The translations under genes were made by a program, and so were the position numbers. This document shows positions 11,816 through 22,918 of a DNA stretch of 64,000 nucleotides, piece after piece. Every line of letters starts with the position of its first letter. Position 1 is the first letter of the stretch. The DNA lies in the NCBI GenBank assembly GCA_943736015.1, contig OX031059.1:42481159-42545158 (forward strand). The letters run 5' to 3'. Under the pieces are notes generated by a model. That model did no database searches. It saw only the letters and a program-made list of their open reading frames with translations, and had not been told where the DNA came from. This DNA comes from Tridacna crocea. Lineage: Eukaryota; Mollusca; Bivalvia; Cardiida; Cardiidae.

Positions 11816-11872
11816 TTTGAAAACATTGTGGTAAAGGTAGATTTTGCGTGTAACAGGTATTTTCTCCTTGGT
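11815..11872 (+). mobile_element. Family A fragment
   Basis: Only the hairpin region remains (agcctttgaaaacattgtgg ... ggtattttctccttgg), with a badly decayed head. Confidence 0.5.
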
Positions 11873-12068
11873 CTGTATTCACTAATCATTCTTAAGAACA
11901 TTCTTAGTCATAATCTCTAGAATATCGTCAATGTGAAAGTAATAAAACTTAATTCTGATTAGCTAAACCGTTTGGCTTATGTAGTCAGAGGTTGTATTAC
12001 TTTCACAGTTAGAAAATCTTGAAGAACACGACAAAGAATGATCCTAATAATGGTTTGTGATTCCCACC
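11869..12068. repeat. Palindromic dispersed repeat, copy 1
   Basis: The left end (tctgtattcactaatcattc, ttaagaacattcttag) and inverted sequences at the right (aaagaatgatcctaat) make a degenerate fold-back about 200 bp long. A related copy lies at 32208-32403. Confidence 0.55.
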
Positions 12069-12249
12069 TTGATCTCCCAACTTCTATGACAACATTCATT
12101 ATTTGAACCGCTTTTTCAAGATGTCGTTTCCAAATGCTTTATATGGTTAGGTTTAATGTTTTTTTCGTACGCAACTAATTATTTTGTCCTTTAATTTATA
12201 GCCAATGAATCAAGGCGACCCTTACTTGAACCCGGATTGAAGCATCCAT

Positions 12250-12424
12250 AAGATAAACCCTTGATGAGCGGGATGAGACCACAAGAGTTTTAACAGACAG
12301 TGTAGATTAAGATCAGACTGCATAGAACGCGTAGTGTGCTCTTGGATCTACATTGAAGGTGCAATATTAGATGTTTACCCGCGAATCAAGTTTTCTTGTC
12401 AAATTATGGAGACTAAGGGTTAAT
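12250..12424 (-). mobile_element. Family D hairpin element
   Basis: It holds a decayed hairpin (gtgtagattaagatcagact ... tgctcttggatctacatt) and ends with CTAAGGGTTAA, the reverse complement of the TTAACCCTTAG terminus seen at 233. Confidence 0.6.
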
Positions 12425-12487
12425 TTAGAATGATCGCAGTAAATCTGTCTGAAACTTCAATGATTTGTCTGGTGTTAACTGCCTTTT

Positions 12488-12769
12488 TTAACCCTTTGGC
12501 TGCTAAACTCGACTCGCTGGCCTTTTGTGGACATTGTAGATCAAAGATCAGATCATTACCAAACGATAAAATTTTAGGTATGTCGAAATCGAAAGCATTT
12601 GTAGACGACAAAATAAAATTGACTGACAATTCTTAATTTGTTTTGTGAACGGCAGAAAACATTGCTATAATGCTGGTTACCAGCATTTTCTCCTTTTCCA
12701 ACAATGTTTTCTAAAGGCTTCTTTCTCAGGGTCGTCAAAAGTATGGAAATGTGTGGTAATGGGTTAAGT
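12488..12769 (-). mobile_element. Chimeric family D / family A element
   Basis: It starts TTAACCCTTTGGCTGC and runs as family D through ttgtggacattgtagatca to about 12552. It then continues as a family A copy from tcattaccaaacga to the terminus TGTGGTAATGGGTTAA. Both outer ends are TTAA. The join suggests recombination between families or insertion of one into the other followed by loss. Confidence 0.65.
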
Positions 12770-12811
12770 CGGTCATTTGATATAATAACAATTGATCAGA
12801 AGCAGTGTATT

Positions 12812-13040
12812 TTAACCCATTACCACACAATCCCTACGTTTGACGACCCTAAAAAAGAAGCCTATAGAAAACATTATGGGAAAAAGGAGAAGATGCTGGT
12901 TACCAGCATTTTCTCCTTTTCCCACAATGCTTTCTACCCTTCACAAAACTTATTCAAATTTTCAGTCACTTTTATTTTGTCGCCTGCAAATGCTTTCGAT
13001 TTGGACAAGCCTCAAATATTGTCGTTTGGTAATGAGTTAA
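12812..13040 (+). mobile_element. Family A TTAA hairpin element
   Basis: This complete copy runs from TTAACCCATTACCACAC to GTTTGGTAATGAGTTAA. It has an intact TGGTTACCA-centred hairpin and outer arms with one mismatch. Confidence 0.9.
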
Positions 13041-13052
13041 ATAAATTTACAT

Positions 13053-13263
13053 ATGGCATGCAACACGCGAAAAGGAGCATTCAGACATATGCGTGAAGTT
13101 TCTTCTCGGATCAGCGTGTGCAGATTTTGTGCTACTATAGACTTGTGCAAAAGAGAAAATTGCATAAAAACGGGAAGTGTCTTTTCGGATTAGCTTGCGC
13201 GTCTGATCCGAGACGACACTTTACGCAGATGTCCGAATGTCCCTTTTCGCCTATTGCTGGCCA
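13053..13263 (+). mobile_element. Family C element, shortened
   Basis: Termini gcaacacgcgaaaaggagca and tcccttttcgcctattgc are present. The first hairpin is truncated and the second is partly collapsed (attagcttgcgcgtctgatc). It starts 13 bp after the preceding family A copy. Confidence 0.75.
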
Positions 13264-13357
13264 CATCATATACGTATAATTGGAAGTTTATAACCAATCA
13301 TTTCAAATGATTAGACTTGTTATTCCGATTTTTCGCCGTTACGCCTTTGGTTCTTTT

Positions 13358-13586
13358 CTTCAACCTTCTCCCAAACAAGCCCTGGTTTTTACGTGTCTGC
13401 AGTACAAGTCTATTGAAAACACTGTGGGAAAAGGAGAAATTGCTCGTAACGAGCAATTTCTCCTTTTCCCACAGTGTTTTCTACCCTTTAGGAGAACTTT
13501 CTACCATTTTCATCAAATCTAGAATTGTTGTCTGCAAACTCTTTCAATTTGGAAGAGTCTAAAATTTGATGTTTAGGAAAAAGTTA
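13358..13586 (+). mobile_element. Family A element, CTCGTAACGAG hairpin variant
   Basis: The hairpin reads GAGAAATTGCTCGTAACGAG and pairs perfectly. It differs from the common form at positions changed on both arms. The left end (cttctcccaaacaagcc) is degraded and the right end has lost part of its terminus. Confidence 0.75.
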
Positions 13587-13851
13587 AAAAAAAAAATAGG
13601 ATTCAATATTTCATTTACATTAAAATCAGTATGACGTGATTCAACTACAGATGAACCTTTAACACCAGAGACCACATTCTTCGACCATTCTGAATTGCAA
13701 CTCTGCAGAAACGCAAATTTGAAAGCGAATCAATATATAATTAGCCGAAACAAATAGTTTAGCAAATAAAAAAAAAAAACACGTGAGACTTTCAAAATTT
13801 AGCACTAGAACAAGAATTCAATTTGAGATGGCCATTTGTTTCTTTCTGCGT

Positions 13852-14119
13852 GCCCGCCCGGGTGGCTCAGTAGTGAGCGTGTCGGACTCATGACCTGGTG
13901 GTTGTGAGTTCGATACCCGGTTGAGGCCAACTTTCTTTCCGGCGTATTTTCGCCTCTCACCTCTGCTGGAGCATGTGAGAAAAGTAGTCGGTGGCTTTGG
14001 AAAGAAAGTTGTGTAAGTACCGGTGTGAGAAAGCCAGGAAACACATGTGCGTCACCGACCGCCATGATATGACCTTAGCTGTTAAAGTGGCGTTAAACAC
14101 CAATATAACCAACTAACCA
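13852..14119 (+). mobile_element. tRNA-derived SINE with 12-bp target duplication
   Basis: The head has an A box (TGGCTCAGTAGTGAGC) and a B box (GAGTTCGATACCC) in tRNA-like spacing. A central segment (ggtggctttggaaagaaag) and tail (ggcgttaaacaccaatataa) follow. TTCTTTCTGCGT flanks both sides (13840-13851 and 14120-14131), a perfect target-site duplication of the kind made by LINE machinery. It looks comparatively young. Confidence 0.9.
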
Positions 14120-14380
14120 TTCTTTCTGCGTAAGATTGAAATAGATTTTAATGAGTATAACAAACCTTACACTGAAAATAATTAATTTTGGTATTCACTT
14201 AAGACCAATAAAGGAGGACATGCTTTTCCTGTAAAGGTCTTTGTTAAATACTTTTCTTTCTGTATAAAAGTTAAATCTCACGATAACTTTGTGGAAGGTG
14301 AAAAATATTGCTTTTTCCAGCAATGAGAACTTTCTCCATCAGGCTATATTTACATACAGTTGATCACTTAAAGTGAAACC

Positions 14381-14743
14381 CATCCTCGGATACCCCAGGG
14401 TCTCCCTATTTGCTACGCTACATCGACCCTGGGACAATTGACTAATAAAACTTTGAATCAGACGCCGAAAATCGATACGAAACGTCATAGCGTACAGTCC
14501 ACTCGCCCATCACAAAATGATGATAGAACCAATGAAAAGCCAGCATTCGGCCAGCGGTAAAGCGAGCCGCCGAAAATCGATACGAAACGTCATAGCGTAC
14601 AGTACACTCGCCCATCACAAAATGATGATGGAACCAATGAAAAGCCAGCATTCGGCCAGCGGTAAAGCGAAGGAAATTCAACTAATTGTCCCAGGGGTCG
14701 ATGTAGCGTAGCAAATAGGGAGACCCCGGGGTATCCGAGGATG
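14381..14743. mobile_element. 363-bp TIR element with internal tandem duplication
   Basis: Terminal inverted repeats of about 60 bp (CATCCTCGGATACCCC...) differ at only a few positions. The flanks carry a perfect 8-bp duplication, GTGAAACC (14373-14380 and 14744-14751). Inside are two direct units with a 105-bp period (from 14464 and 14569). An 8-bp duplication fits hAT, P or Merlin-type elements; no transposase is present. Confidence 0.9.
14464..14673. repeat. Two tandem 105-bp units inside the 363-bp element
   Basis: Each unit begins gccgaaaatcgatacgaaac and ends gcggtaaagcga, and the two differ at only a few bases. Because 105 is a multiple of three, the minus-strand frame shows an apparent 35-residue protein repeat. 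I consider that coincidental. Confidence 0.9.
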
Positions 14744-15019
14744 GTGAAACCCGGTGGACGGTAAACTGCAAATTCTGACGCTGACCTTGACCTTGAATTA
14801 CACGTAGTATAACGCCTATAGAGCAAATACATATCAAAGGAGCAAGTTGATTTGAGGCCAGTGTTGCATAGCCTCGCTAAAAGTTCAGGGCTGTTGATTG
14901 CTCCAAATGAAACCAAATGATGTATGTATTTTGAAAGTTTGCCCTTGAATGGTATATTGAATTGGCGAGGAAAAGATTAATATGATGCCATGCATAAAGA
15001 TCTTTATAGATGAAAGTGT

Positions 15020-15249
15020 TTAACCCATTACCACACCATCCCTACTTTGGACGCCCCTGAGAAAGAAGCCTTTTGAAAACACCGTGGGAAAAAGGAGAAA
15101 ATGCTGGTAACCAGCATTTTCTCCTTTTCCCACAGTGTTTTCTACCCTTCCCAGAACAAATTCCAATTTTTCAGTTACTTTTATTTTGTCGTCTGCAAAC
15201 GCTTTCAATTTGGTCCAGTCTAAAATTTTCTCGTGTGGTAAAGAGTTAA
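15020..15249 (+). mobile_element. Family A TTAA hairpin element
   Basis: Intact copy ending TGTGGTAAAGAGTTAA. It belongs to the same close subgroup as 777-1005 and 37231-37454 (cccttcccagaacaaatt beyond the hairpin, and CAGTG on the right outer arm). Confidence 0.9.
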
Positions 15250-16145
15250 CATAAAAAATGATCTATGGTATGAATGTACTGAAAGTTATCACTCACACAA
15301 ATAATTGTTTAAACTCTGTACCAAGGTTTCTTTTTAACTTTTTATTAAATTGCAAACATTTGGACTTGTCCAAACCTAGAGTATTCCCAGACAGCAAAGA
15401 CGTGTAGGAATAGAATACATGTTTCATAATAGAGTTAATGACCCTTGGGCATTATATAGCACCCATGACCCTGGTTGACCCCTTGTTTGTCAATAGATAC
15501 TATAGTATTACAACAGTAGATATTGGGTAAAAGATAAACGCCAATCTCAGTGCAGTTTTGCTGACGGGGAAGATCAGGATCTGACTGCATGTGACGTAAT
15601 GTCCGATCGCGAAACTTAATATAATTGTTCAAAGGGGTGAAAAGTTCTTATAAATTTCAATATAATGGGGTTTTACTGCAGACCTGTTGGCTACTTCGTG
15701 CAATTCCATTTTTAACCATAATAGCCCATTTGTACAGTCTATACATGTATTGAAAACGAAGCAGTTTTGGCAGGAACTGCTTCTTTTCCAGGAGTAGTTG
15801 GATTGACAACTAATTTTGGAATATTTTCACTTTTCAGTAACATACTAAATAAGATGCAAAAAACAAGCAACTGCTATAACTAGCGTTACTGTTTTATCAT
15901 TTCTCTTCACACTTACACATGTTACACGGTCTAAGATAATCACGATTGACAGTCCCGTGCTTCTTTCGCCGTCTATTTCTTTTTTTTAAACCTATGTTTC
16001 TTGTTTTCTAATGGTCTTTAAACCACTAGATAGTTGTAAAAAATGTAACAATCATTTTACCATTTTCGTTCAACAATATTATGTATGAAAATTATTTCAG
16101 AGAAGTTCCCACAAGGAACTGTTTACTAAAGGCCTACATACAAGT
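15250..16145. other. Unassigned sequence
   Basis: There is no credible exon or clear repeat boundary. The frame at 15435-15632 (minus) has no recognisable motif. Confidence 0.4.
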
Positions 16146-16385
16146 GAGCCATGCTCTGTGAAAAAGGGGGCTTAATGCATCTGCAAAAAGTATCGACCCA
16201 GGTCAGCCTGCGCGGTTCGCGCAGGCTGACCTGGGCCGATACTTTTTGCTATCAGTCAACTATCTGCAACTCACAGGACCAGCGTACCTCATAATTGTGT
16301 CGGTTGTTATACAGAATGGATTGTACGGATCAAATAAGACTATTATCGCTTGCTTAGTAACATTCAACATGAAAATATATTGAGA
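16146..16385 (+). mobile_element. Family B hairpin element, right end lost
   Basis: The left end (tgctctgtgaaaaagggggc) and the hairpin (GACCCAGGTCAGCCTGCGCG ... CGCAGGCTGACCTGGGCC) are well preserved. The internal sequence (caggaccagcgtacctcata) matches the copy at 22672, but the expected right terminus is absent. Confidence 0.75.
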
Positions 16386-16646
16386 CCCATTTTGTTCTAG
16401 CATGGATATAATCAAAGTTTAGTTCAAGCCAGTAATATCACCTTATATATACTAGTATATACTTTTCCTGTCAAGTTAAGGGTGAAATCTCATGTTCTAC
16501 TTAATCATTCAAGCTTGACTGAATTCACATGACAGATTTTATAAGACACAAAATAACAAACCAAAACTTTTAAAGCATGAATGAATAACGAATATTTTTA
16601 TTACAGTCACATTTCATTTCTATAGTTCCTTTACCAGTCTATACTG

Positions 16647-16905
16647 AGTCTACTGTATGAAAAGGATGGTTAAATATATCTGAAAAAAAAGTTTCGATTC
16701 AGATCAGCCTGATCTGTATCGAAACTTTTTTTTTATCTGGCTCTTGATAAATTTTTTGCGTCCCAAATTACCATTCTACCTCGTGATTCAGTCTGTTGAT
16801 CGACAAAGTGGATTTTATAGATCCATAATCATATACTAGTAATTGCTGACTTGGTACTTTACATCATGGAGATACATCTAACCCCCTTTTCCCAGAGCCT
16901 GAATG
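16647..16905 (+). mobile_element. Family B element, strongly diverged hairpin
   Basis: The hairpin is still paired (AAAAAAAGTTTCGATTCAG ... ATCGAAACTTTTTTTT) although its sequence has changed heavily. The right end is gagatacatctaacccccttt. Confidence 0.6.
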
Positions 16906-16914
16906 ATACGACTA

Positions 16915-17175
16915 TGTGACCCATCACGCAAAAAGGGACCATCTGGGAATTCTGTACATCAATTAGATGAAAACAGATCAACGATAGTGCAGGTCAGCAT
17001 AAGTTGATAATTCAAAATTGATAGTATAACAAGGTACAATGACCACTTTTCAGACAGGAAATATCATTAAAGCGGAAAGTGTCAACCCTGGTCAGCCTGC
17101 ACAATACGCGCAGTTTGACCAGAGCTGACACTTTTCGCAGTTCCTAGAAGGTCCCTTTTTACGTGATGGGTCACA
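16915..17175. mobile_element. 261-bp TIR element with family-B-like hairpin
   Basis: Terminal inverted repeats TGTGACCCATCACG and CGTGATGGGTCACA bound the element, followed inside by aaaaagggacc and ggtccctttttA. A hairpin near the right end (CTGGTCAGCCTGCACAA ... CGCAGTTTGACCAG) resembles the head of families B and C, while the ends differ completely. No clean target duplication is visible. Confidence 0.8.
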
Positions 17176-17185
17176 TTATCGAAAA

Positions 17186-17280
17186 CTCAATTAAAGGACA
17201 GGGGTAACGTGCATATAATGTATATGTCACATACTAGTATACATTATATGCACGTTATATACCCCTGTCCCATAATTGAG
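17186..17280. repeat. 95-bp fold-back element
   Basis: Arms CTCAATTAAAGGACAGGGG and CCCCTGTCCCATAATTGAG enclose inner arms GTGCATATAATGTATA / TATACATTATATGCAC with a loop of about 10 bp. Nearly the whole sequence can pair with itself. Confidence 0.85.
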
Positions 17281-18084
17281 GTTTCGATTGTTAATTCGAT
17301 TCCAGTAAGGGGCAAGCTTCTCTGCACTACTTGTATAAATCTAGAGTTGGAAAGTACGTGAACCAACTGATTCAGCCATGTAGAAGCTGGATTACTTATG
17401 AATTTCGAAAGTTCATGAGAACTAAACACAAACATTTTAAGAACTCGTTCATGAATCCAGTTCCTATTCGATTACTAAGTTTCAGTCCCGATCCGGGGTC
17501 CTGCTAGGTTCAGTGGTTATTTGTATGACAGGTAATCCTTACAAAGGCACAAAGCGACTCTAGAGTCAAAGCCAAGTACTTGTTAAGTCTTGAAACATGA
17601 ACATAAAGTGAGTTGTCGCCGTTTTACCTTTTAAATAATTTTGAAATTGTTGTAAAACACTGTCGAATAAATTTTACTTAAATTAGTTCAAATCAAGTTA
17701 TTCTTTCTTTTTTTTTTGCACAGCAAATAAGATCTTTTTAAGGAACACGAGGAAGATTCAAACTTGAAACGACAAAAGAATTACACTGTATGCTACATGT
17801 TGATAGTTACATAGTCGACATGATTAAATTAAATGCAAAAAAAAAATCTTTGTTCTTTCTTACATAAGTACAACCCGAAAAACCAACACAGCAAAATGAC
17901 AAATAATACATACAACAAAAGATATTCATAGATAAGTCAGAGGTCATTGGCCCAATTTCGATAGCATGGGTCAAAGTGATTGGCAGCCCATTTTCATCTA
18001 CAATAATGTACGATCTTTATGATATCACATGCGCTTACATGTCTCTTCAATAGATGTAGTCTTTAAAAACACAAGATTTACCAG

Positions 18085-18319
18085 TGCCATTACCATACAA
18101 TCCCTATTTTTGATAACCCTAAGAAAGAAGCCTTAAAAAAACATTGTGGGAAAAGGAGAAAATGCTGGTAACCAGCATTTTCTCCTTTTCCTACAATGCT
18201 TTCTACACTTCTAAAGTCAAAGTTTCAATTTTTGAGTCACATTTATATTGTCGTCTGCAAATGTTTTCAGTTTGGACAATTTGACAAGCCTAAAACTTTG
18301 TCGTTTGGTAATGATTTAA
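18085..18319 (+). mobile_element. Family A element
   Basis: It has a good hairpin and right end (gtcgtttggtaatgatttaa). The terminal TTAAs are mutated to gccat at the left and tttaa at the right. Confidence 0.8.
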
Positions 18320-18406
18320 ATGGGTGAAATGAAACTTTGAAGCCGCTGGGAGTGGGGGTTGTCATTTCAAAGGATTTTTTTAAGGAAAAATATGTCCTAT
18401 TCGGAT

Positions 18407-18460
18407 AGTGTAGATTCAAGATAGACTGCACCTTTTGTGCAGTCTGATCTTAATCTACAC
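18407..18460. mobile_element. Family D hairpin
   Basis: Arms GTGTAGATTCAAGATAGACT and AGTCTGATCTTAATCTACAC close around a short loop, with two mismatched positions. Confidence 0.7.
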
Positions 18461-18489
18461 CATCTGCCAAATGTCAGCGAGTAGCTTAG

Positions 18490-19670
18490 CAGCTTTGGGA
18501 TTAACAACTGCCGGGAGGTGGAGGGATGCTTTCCCAGAGCTATACAATCAGGTGAATCACAAAGATGTATATTAAACAGGTAATTATTCTACCAATTTGA
18601 GTCCGATACATGTTCTTCAATATTCATATCAATGCATTTTGCTGGAACATTTCATACTGGTAAAGATTGGCTAGAAAGTAGCCAGGAATGGTGAGTTCTT
18701 GGAATGCAATTCGTCCGTTAAACAACGCAATAAATTATTTCCGCTCTACAAGGAGCATATACAAAGGTCAAGGTCAGAGCTGAGAGGTCGTTGTCCTCAC
18801 TGAACTATGAACTATTGCTGTAATATTTTAGGCAAATCTCTACGCATTTTCCGATTTTATATGCTTAAAAAACTTGCGAACCTGCACACTACACGCACTG
18901 GTAATCGCCGAAAACAAACCATGGTTTCTATCTCAAAATGCTTTCCGGCTTTGTCGACTGCAGGGTCACACTTAGTCCAAGCTATGATGTCGTAGGTAAC
19001 ATCGAATCGCACGAAGAAAGAGTTTGCAAGAATAACGTTTGTGTCAGTTTTGTGCTGAGAGAAAACTAACTTGATTCTTAAATGTTTTCTTTATTTCATC
19101 GACATAATGATAATTATGTGATTGATAAACGTTTGTGTTTTATTTAGCAGATAAGTGTTTTCTGTCGATACCTAGAAAGAGTGTCATGCTATTTACTCGA
19201 TCTCACGTGGCCATATTAAGAACATGTACAGTGCAAATGTTTAAAATGGGATCGTTGAAAACGTCGAAGACAGTGTGCGAAAGGGATTATAAGCTGGTAA
19301 CACAGGTTTTTCAACAGCTGTCTTCCTGAGAGTCATAAACACACGAGAATATATTGTGTAAGGTTGATGGCCTTTTTGTACAGGAAGGCTGGGTTCCTAC
19401 TCAGAATCGATTGTAAATATTGCTCGGATTCTGAACTCAGACAGGGTGGTTGCAGCGTTCTGTTATTATCATTTGTCACACTCTATGCAACTGGCAGCCT
19501 TTGTTCAAGAGTTAAAAAGTTTCCTTGTCACTCATTAGTTCTACTTACCACGTTCTACACTAGTGTGTGACAACCTATTTAACTGTTTCGTGGTAATTAA
19601 ATGCTCTTTGTGGCAAAGTAATATAGATCTACAAGAATATACAAGGAAAATTTATCAGACGAACAGAGCC
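18490..19670. other. Unassigned sequence
   Basis: Short open frames at 18807-18995, 19135-19329 and 19364-19570 (plus) lack recognisable domains and are not linked by obvious splice sites. I see no gene here. Confidence 0.35.
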
Positions 19671-19671
19671 C

Positions 19672-19855
19672 ATCCTAGGCTACTGGTTGCTTTCTCACCA
19701 AATATCAATCGGAGGAAATGATCAGCGGCTACATGGGAATGAATCCTGTCAAAATGAATGTCATGAAACCTAGAAAACAGTTGGACTCAAGCTAGCAACC
19801 CATAAATTGCAAGCCGGCATATTACACATTGTAGCACCCACTCGGCACGAACTTA
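19672..19855 (-). mobile_element. Degraded tRNA-derived SINE, minus strand
   Basis: On the minus strand a tRNA-like head (gagtgggtgctacaatg, then tgctagcttgagtcc as a decayed B box) is followed by the SINE core agaaagcaaccagtagcc. That core is shared with the copy at 43191. Confidence 0.5.
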
Positions 19856-19955
19856 TATGCTGTCTTCTTTTTCAAAATTCACAGTTTTTGAGACGGTTGG
19901 ATAGTCATACGATTGCCCTTGGGTCCCATTAATTAACCACTAATTCTAAATGTTC

Positions 19956-20042
19956 TTTTTATTAAGAAAGGTAGAAAGTAATATATTTTATTAAGAAAGG
20001 TAGAAAGTAACATATTTTATTAAGAAAGGTAGAAAGTAACAG
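19956..20042 (+). repeat. 29-bp tandem repeat, three copies
   Basis: The unit ATTAAGAAAGGTAGAAAGTA recurs at 19961, 19990 and 20019 with a 29-bp period and almost no divergence, which indicates a recent expansion. Confidence 0.9.
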
Positions 20043-21126
20043 AATTTTGTACTGGCTGAACCATTTTTATTTGCCGATCAGAAATTGAGTTCCTTTGCAA
20101 TCGAGAAACTTCTCGACTATTTGAGTAAGAATGCAAATAAGAACGCTCTGGGGATTCATTCCGTAATTTTGATCTACACTGTCCTCAAGAATAACTTAAA
20201 TCGTGTAGACTTCATTAAGGCAAAACATTGGTCTTTAATTTCACATGGATACACACGTGGTTGCCCTAGGTGACCCGCCAGCGGAAACTGTGCTCTCAGG
20301 TAAGTCCCCCCCCCCCTCATTTGCAATAAGTTTTTATCACTCATTCGACGAGAGAATTACATCCGGCTTTTACCCATTATTGTTCTCATTATTCTTATTC
20401 ATACCAAGGACTATGAATGGGCAAGAACTTAGTGCATAAAATGAAAGAAAGCAGTAATAGAAAAAAGACAGAAGAACCCCATGTAAGAAAATTTCGAATG
20501 CAAACGGAGGGATGAAATGAAAAAAAAAAAAAGTTTCCCAGGAGGAAACAACCTTGATCCCCGAAAATTTAACTACAAAAAGGATTTCCTGGTGTGAGTG
20601 GAAGGGAGAGTCTAACTTGCTACACTGTTGCTCATACTGAATACTGATATGAACTTTGTATCTCAGATCTATATATAGAGCAGACTGTGCGTGGAAGCGT
20701 AGACCTATTTTGGTCAGATCTCTTCCCAAAGGGCATCGATAATACCCAGGATCCAGGGATCTATAGGGATTGAGTTTTTATCTCCTGAAACAAAAGTGCA
20801 GCAGGCGAGATGGCTTATCAACGAAAGAAGGTGAAAAATGATGCAACGATTCATACTGAAAGCATAATGACAATAGGATGAAAGAAAAAAAATCTTGATT
20901 TGTCACAATGTTTATAAACTAAAGTCGTCTGCTGTCAAACGAGATGAAAGTGGTCTGCTTCAGACAACAACCGGTGATGAATTAAGTAGGTAAATTTATG
21001 CAATACGATACATTTGCATTTTCAACATTCCTTACTTTCACCTGAACGGATCACATGGCAACGAGTGACCTAATTTTAACAGTGAGTTGTAAACTGAGCC
21101 CTCTCTGAGCAACACCACATCCGGAA
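20043..21126. other. Unassigned sequence
   Basis: No supported gene. The 119-codon minus frame at 20370-20729 is low-complexity, Phe-rich and without a domain. Confidence 0.35.
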
Positions 21127-21357
21127 GTAAACCATTTACCACACAATACCTGCTTTTGACGACCCTGAGAAAGATGCCTTTTGAAAACACTGTGGGAAAA
21201 GGAGAAAATGCTGGTAACCAGCATTTTCTCCTTTTCCCACAATGTTTTCTACCCTGCTAGAAACAATTTTCAATTTTTGAGATATATTTATTTTGTTGTC
21301 TGCAACCGCTTTCGATTTGGACAAATATAAAATTTTTGTCGTTTGGTAAAGAGTTAA
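21127..21357 (+). mobile_element. Family A TTAA hairpin element
   Basis: The right terminus is intact (GTTTGGTAAAGAGTTAA) and the left has decayed to GTAAACCATTTACCACAC. The hairpin is perfect in its inner 40 bp. Confidence 0.85.
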
Positions 21358-21882
21358 CTGGAACAGGAGAAATGATATCTTTGACAGTGTTTTTAGTTTG
21401 TCTGTTCAAGTTATTATATTACCAGCACTTTCGTTCATTCAAAAACACCAATTTATCAGTTCATGTATCACTAGAATGAGTCCAACCTTGCACATATGAC
21501 CATAGGCCGCTGGTTGGTTGACAACAGAGGGCAAAGGTTTGACTTTGCCAATAAATGCACAACAGAGGTTTAAAATGGCGAACTTCAGAGTAAGATTTCA
21601 ATAGGAAGTTTGTTAAGAATGCTTTAGTCTATCTACTGAGTGTGTTTATCTTTGTAAATAATGTAACTATAGTTTCAAATGCATCGTCGTCTGCATTATT
21701 TTTTGACGGTGTCCGAAAGCATCTAGACTTCAGAGCTAAGTCAATTTGACTTTTTTTATATTTTTATTTAAAATAAGGTAAAGTTCTATAGAGTTGGGGC
21801 AATTTATGTTCTTTCTTTTCAGTCCTGTCATAATCTGTGCAGTTCTGTTCTAAAAGGTGTCATTCTGACTGTAGAAATACTG

Positions 21883-21887
<5 letters not shown>

Positions 21888-21919
<32 letters not shown>
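21888..21919 (+). repeat. (CT)16 microsatellite
   Basis: An uninterrupted CT run about 32 bp long. Confidence 0.95.
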
Positions 21920-21921
<2 letters not shown>

Positions 21922-22671
21922 ACGGGATTGAGATGGTAGGTTTAAAACAGGTGGGAATGACTTCTTTTCATGAATAAAACAATTGTATGAAGTTCAACTA
22001 TTTTAATTGCTTTCCTTATTAATGTCTCTGTTTTGACCCGTTTCAGATCATCATCAGTGGTGTTCCTGTGCACCAGACAGAGAGTCGGATTTTCAGCCGT
22101 ATGATATATACCTCCATTTTAGGTCTTGTTTTATACTCTAGACTCGACTCATTCAATCACTGTTGTTCTTTATAGGCACGAATATCTGTTGCTGTTGTTG
22201 GACCCAATTTATGAAAGCTTTGTCATTTCTTCTTTCTTTTTCTTTCACTGTATAGTATTTGGATTTCAATGGCAAATGTGGCATTTGTCTCCCCGGTATA
22301 TATGTACTCACCTAACTGTCTGTATTTTGTGTTATAGTCTGTATATCCTGCAACCGTTTCTATCTCCTATGTTGGCTTAATATGGACCGGCAACTGAAAA
22401 TTCTCAAACTTCTGTGTTCACTTCATTATTGGATATTTCACAGACATTATTCCCTGTAGTCGGTGTCCTGATGGTCAGCTGATTGGTAGATGCAGTGTAG
22501 TCTTTCTCTTACTGGTGCCTCCATCACTGACAGAACTTCCTTAAAAGATCCTGCTCCTTAGCAATGATTTAAAATTGATCTTGATATATGTAATTCGATT
22601 GGGTGAGACAGAACGTCTCAGCCAATTAGATAGCTCGGCTCAGAGTGCAATATTTATTTATTTGAACCTGC

Positions 22672-22918
22672 TTTATGAAAAGGGAGTTTAATGCATCTGC
22701 AAAAAGTATCGACCCATGTCAGCCTGCGCAATCCGCGCAGGCTGACATGGGTTGATACGTTTTGCTATCAGTCAATTTTCTGCATGTCGAAGGACCAGTG
22801 TATTTCATAATTCAGTCGGTCGTTATACAAATGGTTTTAATGGATCCATAATTATCTGGTGACTTGCTTGGTATCCTTCATCAAGGAGATGCATTAAGCC
22901 CCGTTTTCACAGTGCAGA
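22672..22918 (+). mobile_element. Family B hairpin element, complete
   Basis: Ends ttatgaaaagggagtttaat and atgcattaagccccgttttc form the terminal inverted repeats. The hairpin is GACCCATGTCAGCCTGCGCA ... GCGCAGGCTGACATGGGTTG; both arms carry ATG where other copies carry AGG. Confidence 0.85.

Noticed and set aside
13860-13925. Free-standing tRNA gene
   Set aside because: A and B boxes are present, but the segment is the head of a SINE with a 268-bp body and a perfect 12-bp duplication; the cloverleaf is imperfect.
14442-14681. Protein with a 35-residue tandem repeat
   Set aside because: The repeat is the 105-bp duplication inside a short TIR element; 105 is divisible by three, so the frame continues by coincidence.
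20370-20729. 119-codon minus-strand frame
   Set aside because: Low-complexity Phe-rich text from A/T runs, no domain, no credible splice context.
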